Part shown: positions 43,172-54,326 of the stretch, in pieces | Layout of the letters: each line of letters starts with the position of its first letter | Numbering within the stretch: the first letter of the stretch is position 1 | Source: JAHELQ01 sp964491915 | GTDB lineage: Bacteria > Acidobacteriota > Aminicenantia > UBA2199 | Length of the DNA: 64,000 bases | Assembly (NCBI GenBank): GCA_964491915.1 | Contig: CAZBHS010000016.1 | Span: 1 to 64,000 of the forward strand | Direction: 5' to 3' | Notes under the pieces: model-generated | What the model saw: the letters and a program-made list of their open reading frames with translations, nothing else | Database searches by the model: none | Told to the model about the DNA's origin: nothing | Program-made: the position numbers and the translations under genes

Positions 43172-45322
43172 TTATTTGCCCAATTCGTGGAGAATGAGAG
43201 TCAGCAACGCCGCCCGCTCGAGAAGGCTGTGTCGCAATATATATTCTTCTTTATTCGGCTTTTTGATTCCCACCGGACCAAGACCGTCCACCACCGGAAT
43301 TTCTTTTTCCAAAAAACAGATATCAGCGGAACTCCAACGGTGCTCTTCCAGCATGCGGATATCCAACTTTGCGGCGATGGTTTTGACGGTCTTCACAAGC
43401 TCGCCGGTTTTTTCGTTTGGAATGAGGGGCGGTCGGCGGAACCCCCCGAGAGTTTGAAAATCGAGTTTCCGCAACACTTTTTTGGTCATGGCTTTGGATA
43501 ATCGTTCATCCAGTAATTTAATCTGCGACGATTCATTGAAGCGAATACTCAACTTGGCTTTCCCGAAAGCGGAAAGGTCCGTGATATTGGACTTCATTTC
43601 CACATCCCAGGGCGAAACCACCAATCCCCTCATTGTATCGGACAATTCCGTCAGCGAATGTAGAACTCTGGCAAAGTAGCCCATGGCCCAGGACACATCG
43701 TCTGATTGTTCCGCATGTTTCAGGTTCATATAGAGAGAATATGAGGCGGCGCCGGACCGGGACGTGATAATGCCGCCGTCGAGCGACGCGCCGCTGAGAC
43801 CGAGCACACACGACGCGTGCCGGCTGATATTGACGATGTGAGGTTGCGCAAATTTTCCTTGCAATGAATCGTCGGTGGTAAGCAGAATGCCGATGCGGAG
43901 TTTCTTCAATCCGCGGATATAGCGAAGCGCCTGCATCGCGGCCACCATGATGGCCAGTCCCCCTTTGTATTCCCAGATACCCGTTCCCATGAGCTTCTGC
44001 TCGCCGTCGGTAAAATAGGTGTGATTGGCCAACGGGGTGGAACCGTCGAGATGAGACACCAACAGAACATCCACCGCCTGCTTATCGCTATTGCTAAGGT
44101 AGAGAATATTTCCCAATTCCACCTGCGGAATCACTTGCAATTTGAAACCCAGTGGAATTAAATAGCGCGACACAGTGTCGCCGATATTGTTGACTCCATT
44201 GACATTCCTGGCGAAGCTGTTGATGTTGACAATCTGCTGAAGCATACTCTCCATTTGCTCCTGCCGCCCCCGCAAATACGACCGCACCCGCACCGGTAAT
44301 GGAATCCGGTTGGGGGACATCACCAGCTCGTCCTGGAAGTTCTGATCGGTAAAATAGCGAACCATCGCCACATCCAGCATTTTATTCACCAACCGCTTGA
44401 AATCCAATCCCACTTTAGAAGCGGAGTGGGCATAGGATCCGCTACCCCCTAGACTGGCCATGGAATTGATTTCGAGAATATAAATATTCCCTTTCTCGTC
44501 CATGCGAAAGTCCACCCTGGCAAAGTCCCTCAAGTGCAGGGCATTGAAGGCGCGGATACTGAGATTGACCAATTCTTCAGCCACTTCGGCGGGAATATCG
44601 GCCGGACAGATTTTATTTCTCGGTCGATATTTTTTATGCTCCACCGTTTGAATGCCGTTGGGATCTCCCTCCAGATCTATTTCCAGGACAGGTAGCGCCT
44701 CGGGCGGATTGTTGCCTAACAATCCAACCGCAAACTCACGGCCGGGAATGAATGTCTCCACCAAAACCTGCTGCTGAAACTCTTCGATAATATACTCTAC
44801 CGCATCCCGGAGTTCGGATACAGTGTTGACAATCCGCAAACCAAAGGACACCGCCTCCATCTTCGGCTTCACGATGGCGGGAAAGGTCACATCATCCATC
44901 CGTTCATCGGGACTGGAGAAAACCCAGAAATCGGCGGTGGGAAGGCCGTGCTTCTGGATGATGATTTTTGTGGTCACTTTATCCAGAGCCAGAGTATGGC
45001 CTGCGGGACTGGAACCGACATAAGGGATGCCCAACATCTCCAGAACCGAAGGAATATGAGTGTAGCGGCTTTCACCTTGAATACCGTAGGCCATATTGAA
45101 CACAATCCCCATCCGTTCACCCTCGATGACCCGGGGCATGAATTGCTGGAGCTTTTCGATCATGTGCATATTCCCATCGATCACCGCCACATTGTGCCCC
45201 CCCCATTCCAGGGCCTGGGCGACACGCCGCACTGTCTCGGGATTGTACATCTCTTTGTTTTGAATGCCGAACTGGTTGATAACAGCGGACAAATCTTTAT
45301 TATGAATGATCGCAACTTTCAT
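43172..45322 (-). CDS. Fusion of D-Ala-D-Ala-ligase-like ATP-grasp enzyme and M20-like peptidase domain
   Basis: 716 residues. Residues 1-330 are a Ddl-type ATP-grasp ligase: GIVFNMAYGIQGESR, PYVGSSPAGHTLALDK, FPAIVKPKMEAVSFG, VETFIPGREFAVG, and DFARVDFRMDEKGNIYILEINSMASLGGSG (metal and ATP residues intact). Residues about 345-716 have the M20 (carboxypeptidase G2-like) fold, ending GLGPVGIKKPNKEEY...LLERAALL. Zinc ligands are partly lost: SHLDG keeps the first His, but the bridging Asp is Glu in WEYKGG, the DEE pair reads DDS and the last His is replaced. A non-catalytic peptidase domain binding a peptide for ligation is conceivable. Confidence 0.8.
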   Translation of the reverse strand: MKVAIIHNKDLSAVINQFGIQNKEMYNPETVRRVAQALEWGGHNVAVIDGNMHMIEKLQQFMPRVIEGERMGIVFNMAYGIQGESRYTHIPSVLEMLGIPYVGSSPAGHTLALDKVTTKIIIQKHGLPTADFWVFSSPDERMDDVTFPAIVKPKMEAVSFGLRIVNTVSELRDAVEYIIEEFQQQVLVETFIPGREFAVGLLGNNPPEALPVLEIDLEGDPNGIQTVEHKKYRPRNKICPADIPAEVAEELVNLSIRAFNALHLRDFARVDFRMDEKGNIYILEINSMASLGGSGSYAHSASKVGLDFKRLVNKMLDVAMVRYFTDQNFQDELVMSPNRIPLPVRVRSYLRGRQEQMESMLQQIVNINSFARNVNGVNNIGDTVSRYLIPLGFKLQVIPQVELGNILYLSNSDKQAVDVLLVSHLDGSTPLANHTYFTDGEQKLMGTGIWEYKGGLAIMVAAMQALRYIRGLKKLRIGILLTTDDSLQGKFAQPHIVNISRHASCVLGLSGASLDGGIITSRSGAASYSLYMNLKHAEQSDDVSWAMGYFARVLHSLTELSDTMRGLVVSPWDVEMKSNITDLSAFGKAKLSIRFNESSQIKLLDERLSKAMTKKVLRKLDFQTLGGFRRPPLIPNEKTGELVKTVKTIAAKLDIRMLEEHRWSSADICFLEKEIPVVDGLGPVGIKKPNKEEYILRHSLLERAALLTLILHELGK

Positions 45323-45435
45323 TTCCGGAACTCCTAAAAAACATTGTCATGCGAATTTTTTTGCAAAAAAAGGGGAAATATTTTTTTGTAAGGGATATTT
45401 TACTCTGAATATATATAAAGTCAAGCGGGAAGAAT

Positions 45436-45891
45436 CTAATTCTGAGCAGTTTCCGAGTGAGCGAGACAATACTTGCACGTACCGTTCAGATAAATATGGG
45501 TATCTTCGATTTTGTGGCCGTCCACTGAATCCCGCAGCAAAAACTCAGGCAATTCCGTCTCCAGATCGATCACACGGTTGCAGGAATTGCAGAAAAAATG
45601 GGTGTGGGGGACAGTGTTAAAATCATAACGCATACCCGCGTCGGACATGCTCAACGCCAGAACGAGTTTCTTTTCCACCATCAAGTTCAAGGTATTGTAA
45701 ACCGTTGTCCTGGAGAGTGTGGGAATTTCGTTCAGCAGTTCCTGGTAAATATCGTCCACTGATGGGTGGCTGGTGGTGCCGGCCAAAATTTCCAAAATCC
45801 GGAGGCGCTGAAACGATGGGCGCACCCCTTTCATTTCTAATAGCTTTTGCAACCGGTCCCGGGAATTTTTTTTCGCAGTTTTCATTTCCAT
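45436..45891 (-). CDS. Fur-family regulator, PerR-like
   Basis: 151 residues. Winged helix at about 20-85 (GVRPSFQRLRILEIL; LSRTTVYNTLNLMVEKKLV), structural zinc cysteines C101, C104, C139 and C142, and regulatory metal ligands in RYDFNTVPHTHFF (His96, His98). An aspartate (D109, NRVIDL) occupies the place where PerR has Asp and Fur has Glu, so peroxide sensing is favoured. A start at codon 3 (45885) is equally possible. It neighbours a peroxiredoxin gene, a common PerR target, but a terminator separates them. Confidence 0.88.
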   Translation of the reverse strand: MEMKTAKKNSRDRLQKLLEMKGVRPSFQRLRILEILAGTTSHPSVDDIYQELLNEIPTLSRTTVYNTLNLMVEKKLVLALSMSDAGMRYDFNTVPHTHFFCNSCNRVIDLETELPEFLLRDSVDGHKIEDTHIYLNGTCKYCLAHSETAQN

Positions 45892-45945
45892 ATGAATGTT
45901 CCAAATAACAAATTTAATAGCTCATCATACCACAAATCATTTTAT

Positions 45946-45989
45946 AAAAAAAATAAAAGAAGGAGCGAACAATCGATTTGCTCGCTCCT
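45946..45989 (-). terminator. Intrinsic terminator of the peroxiredoxin gene
   Basis: On the minus strand AGGAGCGA and TCGCTCCT (45961-45968 / 45982-45989) form an 8-bp stem with a 13-base loop, followed by a 15-base U-rich tract. Confidence 0.85.
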
Positions 45990-46014
45990 CCCCATTCCAT
46001 CTCTAAATGAATAA

Positions 46015-46668
46015 TTATTTCAGTTTCTTGTGGCAGAGCCACCAATCATAACACTTATAATCTTTGCTTTTAAGTCGCTCTTTGGCATCCGCCACAGTCG
46101 CCGCGGGCGGAATAATCACCTCGTCGCCCATGATCTCGTTGTTGGGCCAATTGGCAGGCATGGCCACTTTATGTTCATCCGCCACCTGGAAGGCCTTGAT
46201 CATTCGTAAAATCTCATCGAAATTCCGTCCCAGCTCAGCGGGATAATACAGGATTGCGCGCACAACGCTAGTCGGATCAATAAAGAAGACCGCTCTCACC
46301 GTGCTGGTGGCGCCGCCGTGAATGAATCCCAATCTCCGGGAGATACTGCCGTCGTCGGCAATCACCGGGAACTGAATTTCGATGTCCAAATTGTCGCGAA
46401 TCCAATCCAACCATTTAATGTGGGAAAACACCTGGTCCACACTGAGCCCCATTAGCTCTGTATTTAATTTCTTGAACTCGTCGTACCGTTTCTGAAAAGC
46501 CACAAATTCGGTGGTACACACCGGAGTAAAGTCTGCTGGATGACTAAAAAGGATCAACCATTTACCTTTGAAGTCATTCGGCAACGAAAAAATGCCTTGC
46601 GTGGTCTTAACCTTCATCTGAGGAAACATTTCCCCAATTAGCGGTATCCGCTGTTCATTGTTTTCCAT
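46015..46668 (-). CDS. Peroxiredoxin, Prx6 (1-Cys/archaeal) type
   Basis: 217 residues. Peroxidatic cysteine C51 in SHPADFTPVCTTEF. The long C-terminal extension typical of the Prx6/AhpC-like archaeal group is present (IPPAATVADAKERLK) and ends with two further cysteines, C206 and C212 (KCYDWWLC), that can resolve the sulfenate. Reduces hydrogen peroxide and organic peroxides. Has its own promoter with a palindrome at the likely transcription start. Confidence 0.94.
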   Translation of the reverse strand: MENNEQRIPLIGEMFPQMKVKTTQGIFSLPNDFKGKWLILFSHPADFTPVCTTEFVAFQKRYDEFKKLNTELMGLSVDQVFSHIKWLDWIRDNLDIEIQFPVIADDGSISRRLGFIHGGATSTVRAVFFIDPTSVVRAILYYPAELGRNFDEILRMIKAFQVADEHKVAMPANWPNNEIMGDEVIIPPAATVADAKERLKSKDYKCYDWWLCHKKLK

Positions 46669-46693
46669 TCTATCCTCCTGTCCTTATTTCTTT

Positions 46694-46710
46694 TTTGTAA
46701 CCATTACAAA
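46694..46710. promoter_or_regulatory. Palindromic operator candidate (Fur/PerR-like)
   Basis: TTTGTAA-CCA-TTACAAA, perfect 7-bp arms, lying just downstream of the -10 box of the peroxiredoxin promoter. It is AT-rich like PerR boxes but has a 3-base rather than 1-base centre, so assignment to the PerR-like regulator next door is tentative. Confidence 0.5.
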
Positions 46711-46713
46711 TTT

Positions 46714-46742
46714 ATAATAATAAAAAATCTCCCCCCTGTCAA
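46714..46742 (-). promoter_or_regulatory. Promoter of the peroxiredoxin gene
   Basis: On the minus strand TTGACA (46737-46742), 17-base spacer, TATTAT (46714-46719). Confidence 0.7.
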
Positions 46743-46804
46743 GACCTCTGCCCATTTTTTATTTTTTTTATTAACTATTAAGTCAGACTGATTATAAGAT
46801 GGCG

Positions 46805-49800
46805 TTACCGGACCTCCAGTGGAATGCTTGCCGAGTGGCTATTGAATTCCGGAGCGTACATACATTCGACATGCGCCATTCCCGACGGATAACTCCCCCG
46901 GTGCGCCACCCGCAGAGGATACTCGAACACATAGGTTCCCGCCGGCAGGTAATCGATAAAGAAATGGGTGGCGGCATCGCGGGTGGATTCATAATAATAG
47001 AGGCGATCCTGGTATTTATAATGAGAGAGAACATTCACCGGCTCAGTCCCGCTTCCCCGGTGGTCTTTGAGATGGACAAACTCCATGTCCCGGTCCACCC
47101 TCAATTTGATGCGCACCTTGATCAAGTCGCCAACCTCCAGAGGGCCGGAGATCGATGACAGAGCAGGACCTTTTTTGTCGATGGTTTGCTTAAAGATTTC
47201 CTTCTTCAGATGGAGGGGGTTTTGGGTGTGGGGGGTGATTTTATCGATATCTTCCCAATACTGCCAATGCAAACCGCCCCAGGCGATACCTGCCCCCTTT
47301 TTTTCCACAGTCACATTCCCGCAAGAAGGATCGACCTCTTCCACCGGGACAAAATGCTCGAAATAGCCGCTGCCCAGTTCGGTTTTCGCCGGGCGCACCG
47401 GTTTACCCCCCAACAGCACCGTTACATCAGGCTCTGTTGCCAGCAGATCGTCCCCCCGCAGCAACAAACTATACACCGCGTCGGCGGTGGATTTCGTTGT
47501 GGTCCAACTCCGGGTCTGTTTCTGCTTGAGAAGCCATATCTTACACTCTTCCACCCACTGACGGTCTCCCGCCACCTCGTCGAAGACCTCGATCATCGAA
47601 GCCTGGGTCTCGATGGGCGCCCGATACCACCACCAGGAATTGCCGGGCTCTTTCCAATAGCGGCCCATCTCTTCATCGTACAGGCTGCGCTCTTTCAGCG
47701 AAGCGACAATCTTTGCCGGGGTGGCCGCATCGTTGAGCCGGTGGAGCGCCAACGCCAGGTGGGCCTGGTTCATCCGGTTATCGAGGGTCATCCAGTACCG
47801 CGCCCCCTGGGAGAGAAAATAATCGAAGGCCGGCCGTGTACCTCGTTTCACCGGATGTTCTTCGATATAAAAACTCCTGGCGTAGAAATAGAGAGAGATC
47901 ATCCGGCTGAGATGGTTCTCTTTCTCCACTTTTCGTTTTTTAATATCGTCATAATAATTCTCGAGCCAACGATCCATGTATTTCAAGGCTTTGGGGATCA
48001 TATCGCCGGTATTTATATCCACCCCTCGATGGCCGAGACGACCGAATCCCTCGACAATATGGAGGGTAATAAATATATTGCCCGATCCGCCGGGAAACCA
48101 GGGCCAGGAACCGTCCGCCGCTTGCATCTTCGCGAGTTTTTTTCGGGCCCGCTCCACCTCGTTTACAATCCGGTTGCTGTCGAACAGCAAACCCACCTTG
48201 CGCTGCGCGTCGGTTTCATCTTTGGCTTCCAACACCCATGGTGTCTCTTGCAACAATATAGCAGTGAGGGCGTCGTTCTTTTGAAGATTGGATCGCAAGG
48301 CGCCGGGATCCCCTTGTTTCCAGGCGTCGAACACCTGCCGGATCTTCGGATTGGAGATTGCGATGCGCCGCGCCAGGGCATTGGCGTACAAACGGCTGAA
48401 GATTTGCTCGCTGCACTCGTGAGGGTATTCCATTAAGTATGGCAACGCTTTGACCGCGTACCAGGCGGGATTGGCGGTCATCTGCAAACTGAGGGACTGA
48501 TGTTTCAGTGTAGCGGACCGGCCGGAATCCAGTAATTTTCGCAGATGGAACTCCTTTTGCCCCGGTCCAGTGATCCACAACGGGATGGATTCATGCACCA
48601 ACATACGGCGCGAGAGAACCGGCAGAAGCCCTTCCTCTCCGTCCGAAAAGTCGCCGGCGGCAGCCACGGCGCGAAAGCCTACGATCCCTTCTCCATCCGG
48701 TATCCGGACCTTCCAGAAATAGGACCGTGATTGATTGGCCGGGATGGCGATGGATTGGATGGATTGAGAATTCTTGAACGCGTCGTCCAATAATGTATCC
48801 GTTCCAGGCAAAAACCACTGCAACCGCACATTGCCATCCATCTCTTCGTCTGTCATATTGGTGACTTTGACCGAAAACTCCAGAAGGTCTCCCTCCCTCA
48901 AAAAACGGGGCGGATTGGGCTGCACCATCAATTCCTTCCGGGTCTGGGTACGCCCCTCCAATAGCCCCATCTGCAACGCCTTCGAATGGGCGAATCCCAT
49001 AAACTTCCATTCGGTCAACGCTTCGGGCATCTGGAACTCGATGGTCACCTCGCCGTTTTTATCGGTCAACAGGTGGGGATAAAAAAAGGCGGTTTCGTTG
49101 AGATTTGTCCGCAGCGGAACATCTTTCAACTCAACTTCCGGCTCTTTGCCGCTTCCGCCGTTCCGTTTTTTCGCTGCGACCGAAGGTTCGGTTCCAGTAT
49201 CGAAAGATTCAGCCCGCGCGGCAGATGGCGGCGGAACCGCGGCCTCCGCAAATTCCACGCCGGCGGCCACCCCCTTCCTGTACATGGCAACGGGAAATTC
49301 AACCATGACGGAATCGGGAAATTGCGGATACACTACCGGTTTGATGGAGGTATAGGCGTTCAATTTGTCCCAGGTGGTACGGCAACCCACTTCCCGGTTG
49401 GAATAATGCTTGCGTTGAGAGGTGGAATCGGTCTTGAAAATCCACGAGAAATCGTTGAACTGGTGGGGGAAAANNNNNNNNNNTACCAGTAGTAGGACGC
49501 CAGGAGGTCGTCGGGGAAGTGGCGGTAGGTGTGCGACGCCGACAGATAGGACTGGGACCAACCGTAGGAAACCGTCGTGAACGCGACCGCGGCGTTCTCG
49601 AACTTGCTGCTCAGCCGGCTGGACTCCGACCGGAAGCCGGAGAATGGGTGAATCCAGTCGTGCGACAGAAACTGATCGAGCGACGCGTCGTACATAGCGG
49701 CTACCATCTCGGCGGCCACAGTTTTGGCTTTTGGCCCGGCGATAGTCACCGCCCAGGTCTCTGTTTGTCCCGGACGCAGAGGAGAGCGGAAGGTCTTCCA

Positions 49801-52800
49801 TTTTAAATGGAGTTTCTTTTGCGAATAAGGAACCGCCACTGGCGTCTCTCTACGGTAACAGCGGTTCTCTTTCACACAATGAACCACAACCGTAAATCCC
49901 CCTTTATATTTTGGAGTGACCGGCACTTCGATTAGCCCCTGGCTATGGGACCGGTCGGTCCAATATCGTTTTTTCAATTCATTATTCTTGAATATTTCAA
50001 CCAGCACCGGCCCCTCGTCGTACCCTGTCCCCCAAAGGGCTTCAAAGGAATCCCCCACTTCGACGTGCATAGCGCGGGGGGCGTAGTGAAACGGAACCGG
50101 AATCTCGAACTCCCGGGCCGACGGTTTCGTCACCATCACCGGAACCATCACCGCCACAGGATTTCCATCTTTATCTTCAGAACTGAGCTTCGCCCGGTAC
50201 ACTCCATGTTTCAATTTAAAAGCCAACGCAGTCCCGCCGGACTTTTTCGCCGAAACAGAAAACACTTTCTTTTCCACCAGACGGTCTTCGGGCCAAAGGG
50301 TCCACTCAGAGCTGAGGGAGGTATAACTCCCCGGTTCTTTTTTTATTTCGAACAAATCTTCGGGAACCGGATTGTCCGGCCCTTTTAACGAATAGATTTC
50401 AACCTTGCCGGAAGCGTCCAGCGGTTTTCCATTCAGAGTGCTGAGTTGGAGAAAGAATTCCACAGGATTTCCCTCTTCTTGCCAGGGGGCGCACGACATC
50501 ACAGCCTTCATCGCGGCGTATCCAAGGCTGATACGGGCATCTCCGCTACGGGTCTCGCCGGCGCTGTCGGTAACATCCGCCTGCACTCTATAGGTGAAAA
50601 CCGGAGAAGCGGTTTTGGGGATTTTCAAGTCCGGCAATGCATTGAAGGTAATCTCGAAACTTCCGTCAACCGCGGTTTTAACATGGCCGAATCCCACCTC
50701 TTGCGGAGATCCGAAGTTGGGAATCCTCATCCCCCACATCCTCCACCAAACAGGAACCTGGGCCTCCCTGAACACCCGGTAGACAACAGTGGCGCCATCC
50801 ACAGGGGCGCCGGTGTAGGCCATGGCTTTTCCAGAGACAGTGATATCATCGTCGAGGCGGAATTGCCGCTCCGGCAATTGCACTGTCACCTGGAATTTCG
50901 GTCGTTTGTACTCCTCGACCCTCACTGTCGCCTGTCCCCCCGGAGAATCGGTGGATAGAGTGAACACTCCGGTCAGGCCTGAGGGCGGAACTGTAAATGT
51001 CCCGCTGAAGGAACCGTAGTCATTGGTGCGCAACTCCAGTTTCCCCACCTCCTGGCGGTTGACATCCCGGAGGTAGACTTTGACCTCGCGGTTTGGAAGC
51101 AATTGATAGCGGTCTTTCCCTTGATCCACATCCACACAAATCCCTTTGAAATGAACCATCTGCCCCGGACGGTACAGCGACCGGTCGGTAAAAAAGAAGG
51201 TTCGCTCGAATTCCGCGTGAGTATGGGGACGATATCCGTGTGGCACGTCGATCTCCAGCAATTGCTCGCCGGTCGAGGGATTCTCCGCCATGACGGCCCC
51301 TTGCCTGTTTCCGCTGGAAGAGGGCATAAAGAAGAAACCGTCGGCATTGGACTTGCGCAATAATTTCAGGACATAAGCGCGCTTTTGACGATTGTATTCC
51401 CACCATTGCAATTGAACCTCCGGCATAGGAAGGCCGGAATCATTGTTCACCACCAGCCCTTCGACTTGACCGTCCCGGGAGCGGAGAATCATGCCCATAT
51501 GGCTGACTTGAAGAATAGCGTACTGCACTTTGTTTTGGTCCCCGGAAAAATCTTCGCGATAACTGGCCAACACAAGGTAGAAACCGGGCTCCAAAGCCGG
51601 CAGCTTCAATGTCATTCTCCGGCTTTTATAATCCGCGGTTTCCGGCAATACCTCACTCCATTGTGCCGCGGGTGTCGCCTCGAGCATGCGCTGGAGCTCG
51701 GTCTCGGACATCCAATTGAAATTCCGCTGTTTTGAGCCCGCCAGATATGGTTCCGGGCTGTCCTTTACAATCCTGAAGTGGAGACGGTCAATATTTTTGT
51801 ATTCCAGTAATACATCCGATTCTTTGCCCGGCCGGGCCACAGCCTCGATTTTCAATTCATATTTCTTTTCCTGGATGCGAGTGATGATTGATTCGCAATT
51901 GTGGGCAAACACCGTACCCTTATAAGCAACAGCTCCTTTTTTCGCAATCGCCAATGCTTCGACGAGCCGTTCCTCCCCTTGCAACGCTCTAGCAAGCAAA
52001 TAACACGCTTTACCCATAATAGGAAGCCGGGGATAGGTTTTGATGAGTTCCTGCAACCGGTCGCGATAACGCTGTTTTTTTTCTTCCCCCGCCGCGGAAT
52101 TCAGCACAAATTCGAGACGGTGTAAGTCAGCGTCTACAAACGCCTCCACTTGTCCTTTTTGCTGATGAAATAGCAAAATTTCTTGAAATAGTAAGATTGC
52201 CTGATAGACATGCGAGTCAATGTCGCCGGTCCCGAAGCGATGCTGGATAAACTCGGACGCAGCCGCCAGGGCAGGCGACGAGGCGGTGAGAACAAACGCG
52301 TCCTGCGGCCGGGTGGCCATCTCTTCCGGCGAAGTGAAAAAGCCCAATGCTTCAAAGGCGATAAAATCATACAAGGTGGGACGCAACGCCCGCGGTTGAT
52401 TCCCCGCTTCCAACAGGTCGTCGAATTGGCTGATAGAAAATCCCCGCAAATAATTTTTATCTTTTAACACATCCTTAAACAACGCGGAGACATGATTGCT
52501 CAACCTAGAGAAATCCCAGGTAGTAAAATCAGGGTCATCGCCCCCTTCCACCCTGGACCGCTCCAATAGGCGCCAACGGTTCGCTTCCAGGTATTGCCGG
52601 TACCAGTGGGCCAATACCACATTCATCAAAGGCTTCATCGGTTTGGGGACTTTGACCAGCTCTTGCTCCAACCGGCGAATCTTACTCGTTACCTCGCCCC
52701 CATCGATGGAATCCCGGATCACCATCTCCCGCAACAACGCCTTCAGGGCCTCGCCAAAGCGGTCTTTTCCCAGGCTGACAGCATAGATTTCCTGCAAATG

Positions 52801-52977
52801 GTGAATGGCGGTCTTCGGCAACCGGTTAAGCTCCGCCTCCTCGACTTTTTTCCAGAGCCCGGCTGTATCCGGGTATTCATTGGAGGTTCCGCCGGAGCCC
52901 TCCACCATCATCGCCATCATAAAAAACACTGAACATACAAATAGCCAACCAATCATAATCGTTCCCCATCGAGTCAT
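46805..52977 (-). CDS. Bacterial alpha-2-macroglobulin family protein with thioester motif, interrupted by an assembly gap
   Basis: One gene of about 2,050 residues split by the 10-N gap at 49474-49483; the halves (52977-49484 and 49473-46805) are out of frame only because the placeholder length is arbitrary. Start ATG at 52977 with AGAGGTGA upstream, then a signal/anchor (MIGWLFVCSVFFMMAMM). Helical repeats cover the first 400 residues, then macroglobulin domains (FFFTDRSLYRPGQMVHFKG marks MG2/MG3). MYDASLDQF lies just before the gap and NLNETAFFYPHLLTD after it. The thioester motif CSEQ (PHECSEQIF) is encoded at 48404-48415. A periplasmic protease trap. The usual partner PBP1C is not nearby. 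Confidence 0.88.
49474..49483. other. Assembly gap (10 N)
   Basis: Ten N inside the alpha-2-macroglobulin gene. The change of frame across it shows that the true gap is not 10 bases long. Confidence 0.95.
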
Positions 52978-53063
52978 TTTGTCACCTCTTAACATCCACT
53001 CTAAATATACCACTTTTACAAAAGGGATAAAAGTCAAAAAAACACCGGACTCACGCTCCAGGC

Positions 53064-54317
53064 TCACCCCATCGCTTGATCGACGTATTCGGTCAATTGG
53101 CCGAGACAATGGACATAACTGCCGTATTCATTGTCATACCAACCATAGAGTTTGGCGTGAGTGACCGGGATTTGCACCGGTTGGCGATGGTCGATTCCGA
53201 TCTCTTTGAGCATGGCGGCGGACAATCCGATAAAGCCTGTGCGGGTGTGGGTGTCATGACCTTCCAACACCAACGCCGCCGGAAGACCGAGTAAGTCGGA
53301 CGATACATTTTGCTTTTCCGAGAACACCAGTAGCCCTCGCTGCGGACCGGTCGCCGCCTCCCGGTAGATGCCATTCAGAAATTTACTGTTGATGTTCGGC
53401 ACGCCATGATCGTTTAGCGGTGAATGGAATGTAACGTTCAGATTAATCAGCGATACCGTACTGGTGGGAATGCGCACCGAATCCGCCATGAAGCCCACTT
53501 TTTTTATCGCCGGAAGCACTTGCTCCAGAGCCTGGGCGGCTCCGGTGGTGGAGAGAATGATATTGTTGAATACAGAACGGCTTTTACGTAAATCTCCAGC
53601 TCCCGCTTTAGGCATCGCGTCCAGGACATGTTGCGAATTGGTGACGGCGTGTATAGTGGACATGGAAGCAGTGAGAATGTTGGCGGTTTCAAGAGTCTCC
53701 AGCAAGGGCTTCACCATATGGGCAAGACCGGTGGTGGTGCAGGAGGCTGCCGAGACAATATGGTGGCGGTCCGGCTCGAACGAGGTATGATTGATCCCGA
53801 AAATCGACATCGTGGAATCAGAGGGCATCTGAGACGACTTGTCCTTGATTTTGAAGGGGGCGGAGACCACAACCTTTTGAGCCCCGGCTTCCAGGTGTCC
53901 TCTCAGACTCCCTGATTTTGACGCGTCGGGCGCTTCCGTGGGATCGGTAAACGCGCCGGTGGTATCCACCACCAAACGGACGCCCTCTTCGTTCCACTTG
54001 ATATCCCGTGGATTGCGGTCCCGGCGAATGATTTTTACCGGCATTCCGTCAATACGGCATAGCCCCGCCTCCGCGTCGTCGATCGTCACCTCCAACTCCC
54101 GGGACAGGCCGAACAAGAAACGACTCATCAATCCATAGGTACTGTCGTGAAGAATATGCTCAACGATATCCTGCAACGACCGTCCCGCCTCCCGGCCGGT
54201 ATTGACGACCAGGCCGTCAAAATGGCGGTGTTTGATATGATACCAGACGGTCAGCTTACCGATCCGCCCCAAACCATTGATACCCAAACGATTTTTTTTT
54301 ACAATCTCCCCATTCAT
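53064..54317 (-). CDS. Glyceraldehyde-3-phosphate dehydrogenase, long form
   Basis: 417 residues, some 80 longer than standard GAPDH. NAD-binding GINGLGRIGKLTVW at the N-terminus, catalytic cysteine in SAASCTTTGLAHMVKPL, STIHAVTNSQHVLDA, and the conserved WYDNEYGSYVH near the C-terminus. The extra length is spread in the first half (e.g. LMSRFLFGLSRELEVTIDDA) and before the C-terminus. Phosphorylating GAPDH is expected. Nine bases after the PPDK-like gene in the gapN operon, so both a non-phosphorylating and a phosphorylating enzyme are made from one transcript. Confidence 0.9.
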   Translation of the reverse strand: MNGEIVKKNRLGINGLGRIGKLTVWYHIKHRHFDGLVVNTGREAGRSLQDIVEHILHDSTYGLMSRFLFGLSRELEVTIDDAEAGLCRIDGMPVKIIRRDRNPRDIKWNEEGVRLVVDTTGAFTDPTEAPDASKSGSLRGHLEAGAQKVVVSAPFKIKDKSSQMPSDSTMSIFGINHTSFEPDRHHIVSAASCTTTGLAHMVKPLLETLETANILTASMSTIHAVTNSQHVLDAMPKAGAGDLRKSRSVFNNIILSTTGAAQALEQVLPAIKKVGFMADSVRIPTSTVSLINLNVTFHSPLNDHGVPNINSKFLNGIYREAATGPQRGLLVFSEKQNVSSDLLGLPAALVLEGHDTHTRTGFIGLSAAMLKEIGIDHRQPVQIPVTHAKLYGWYDNEYGSYVHCLGQLTEYVDQAMG

Positions 54318-54326
54318 GTTTCCTCC

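Noticed and set aside
47186..48436. A 416-codon plus-strand frame opposite the alpha-2-macroglobulin gene
   Set aside because: Antisense shadow; the minus strand encodes conserved macroglobulin sequence including the thioester site.
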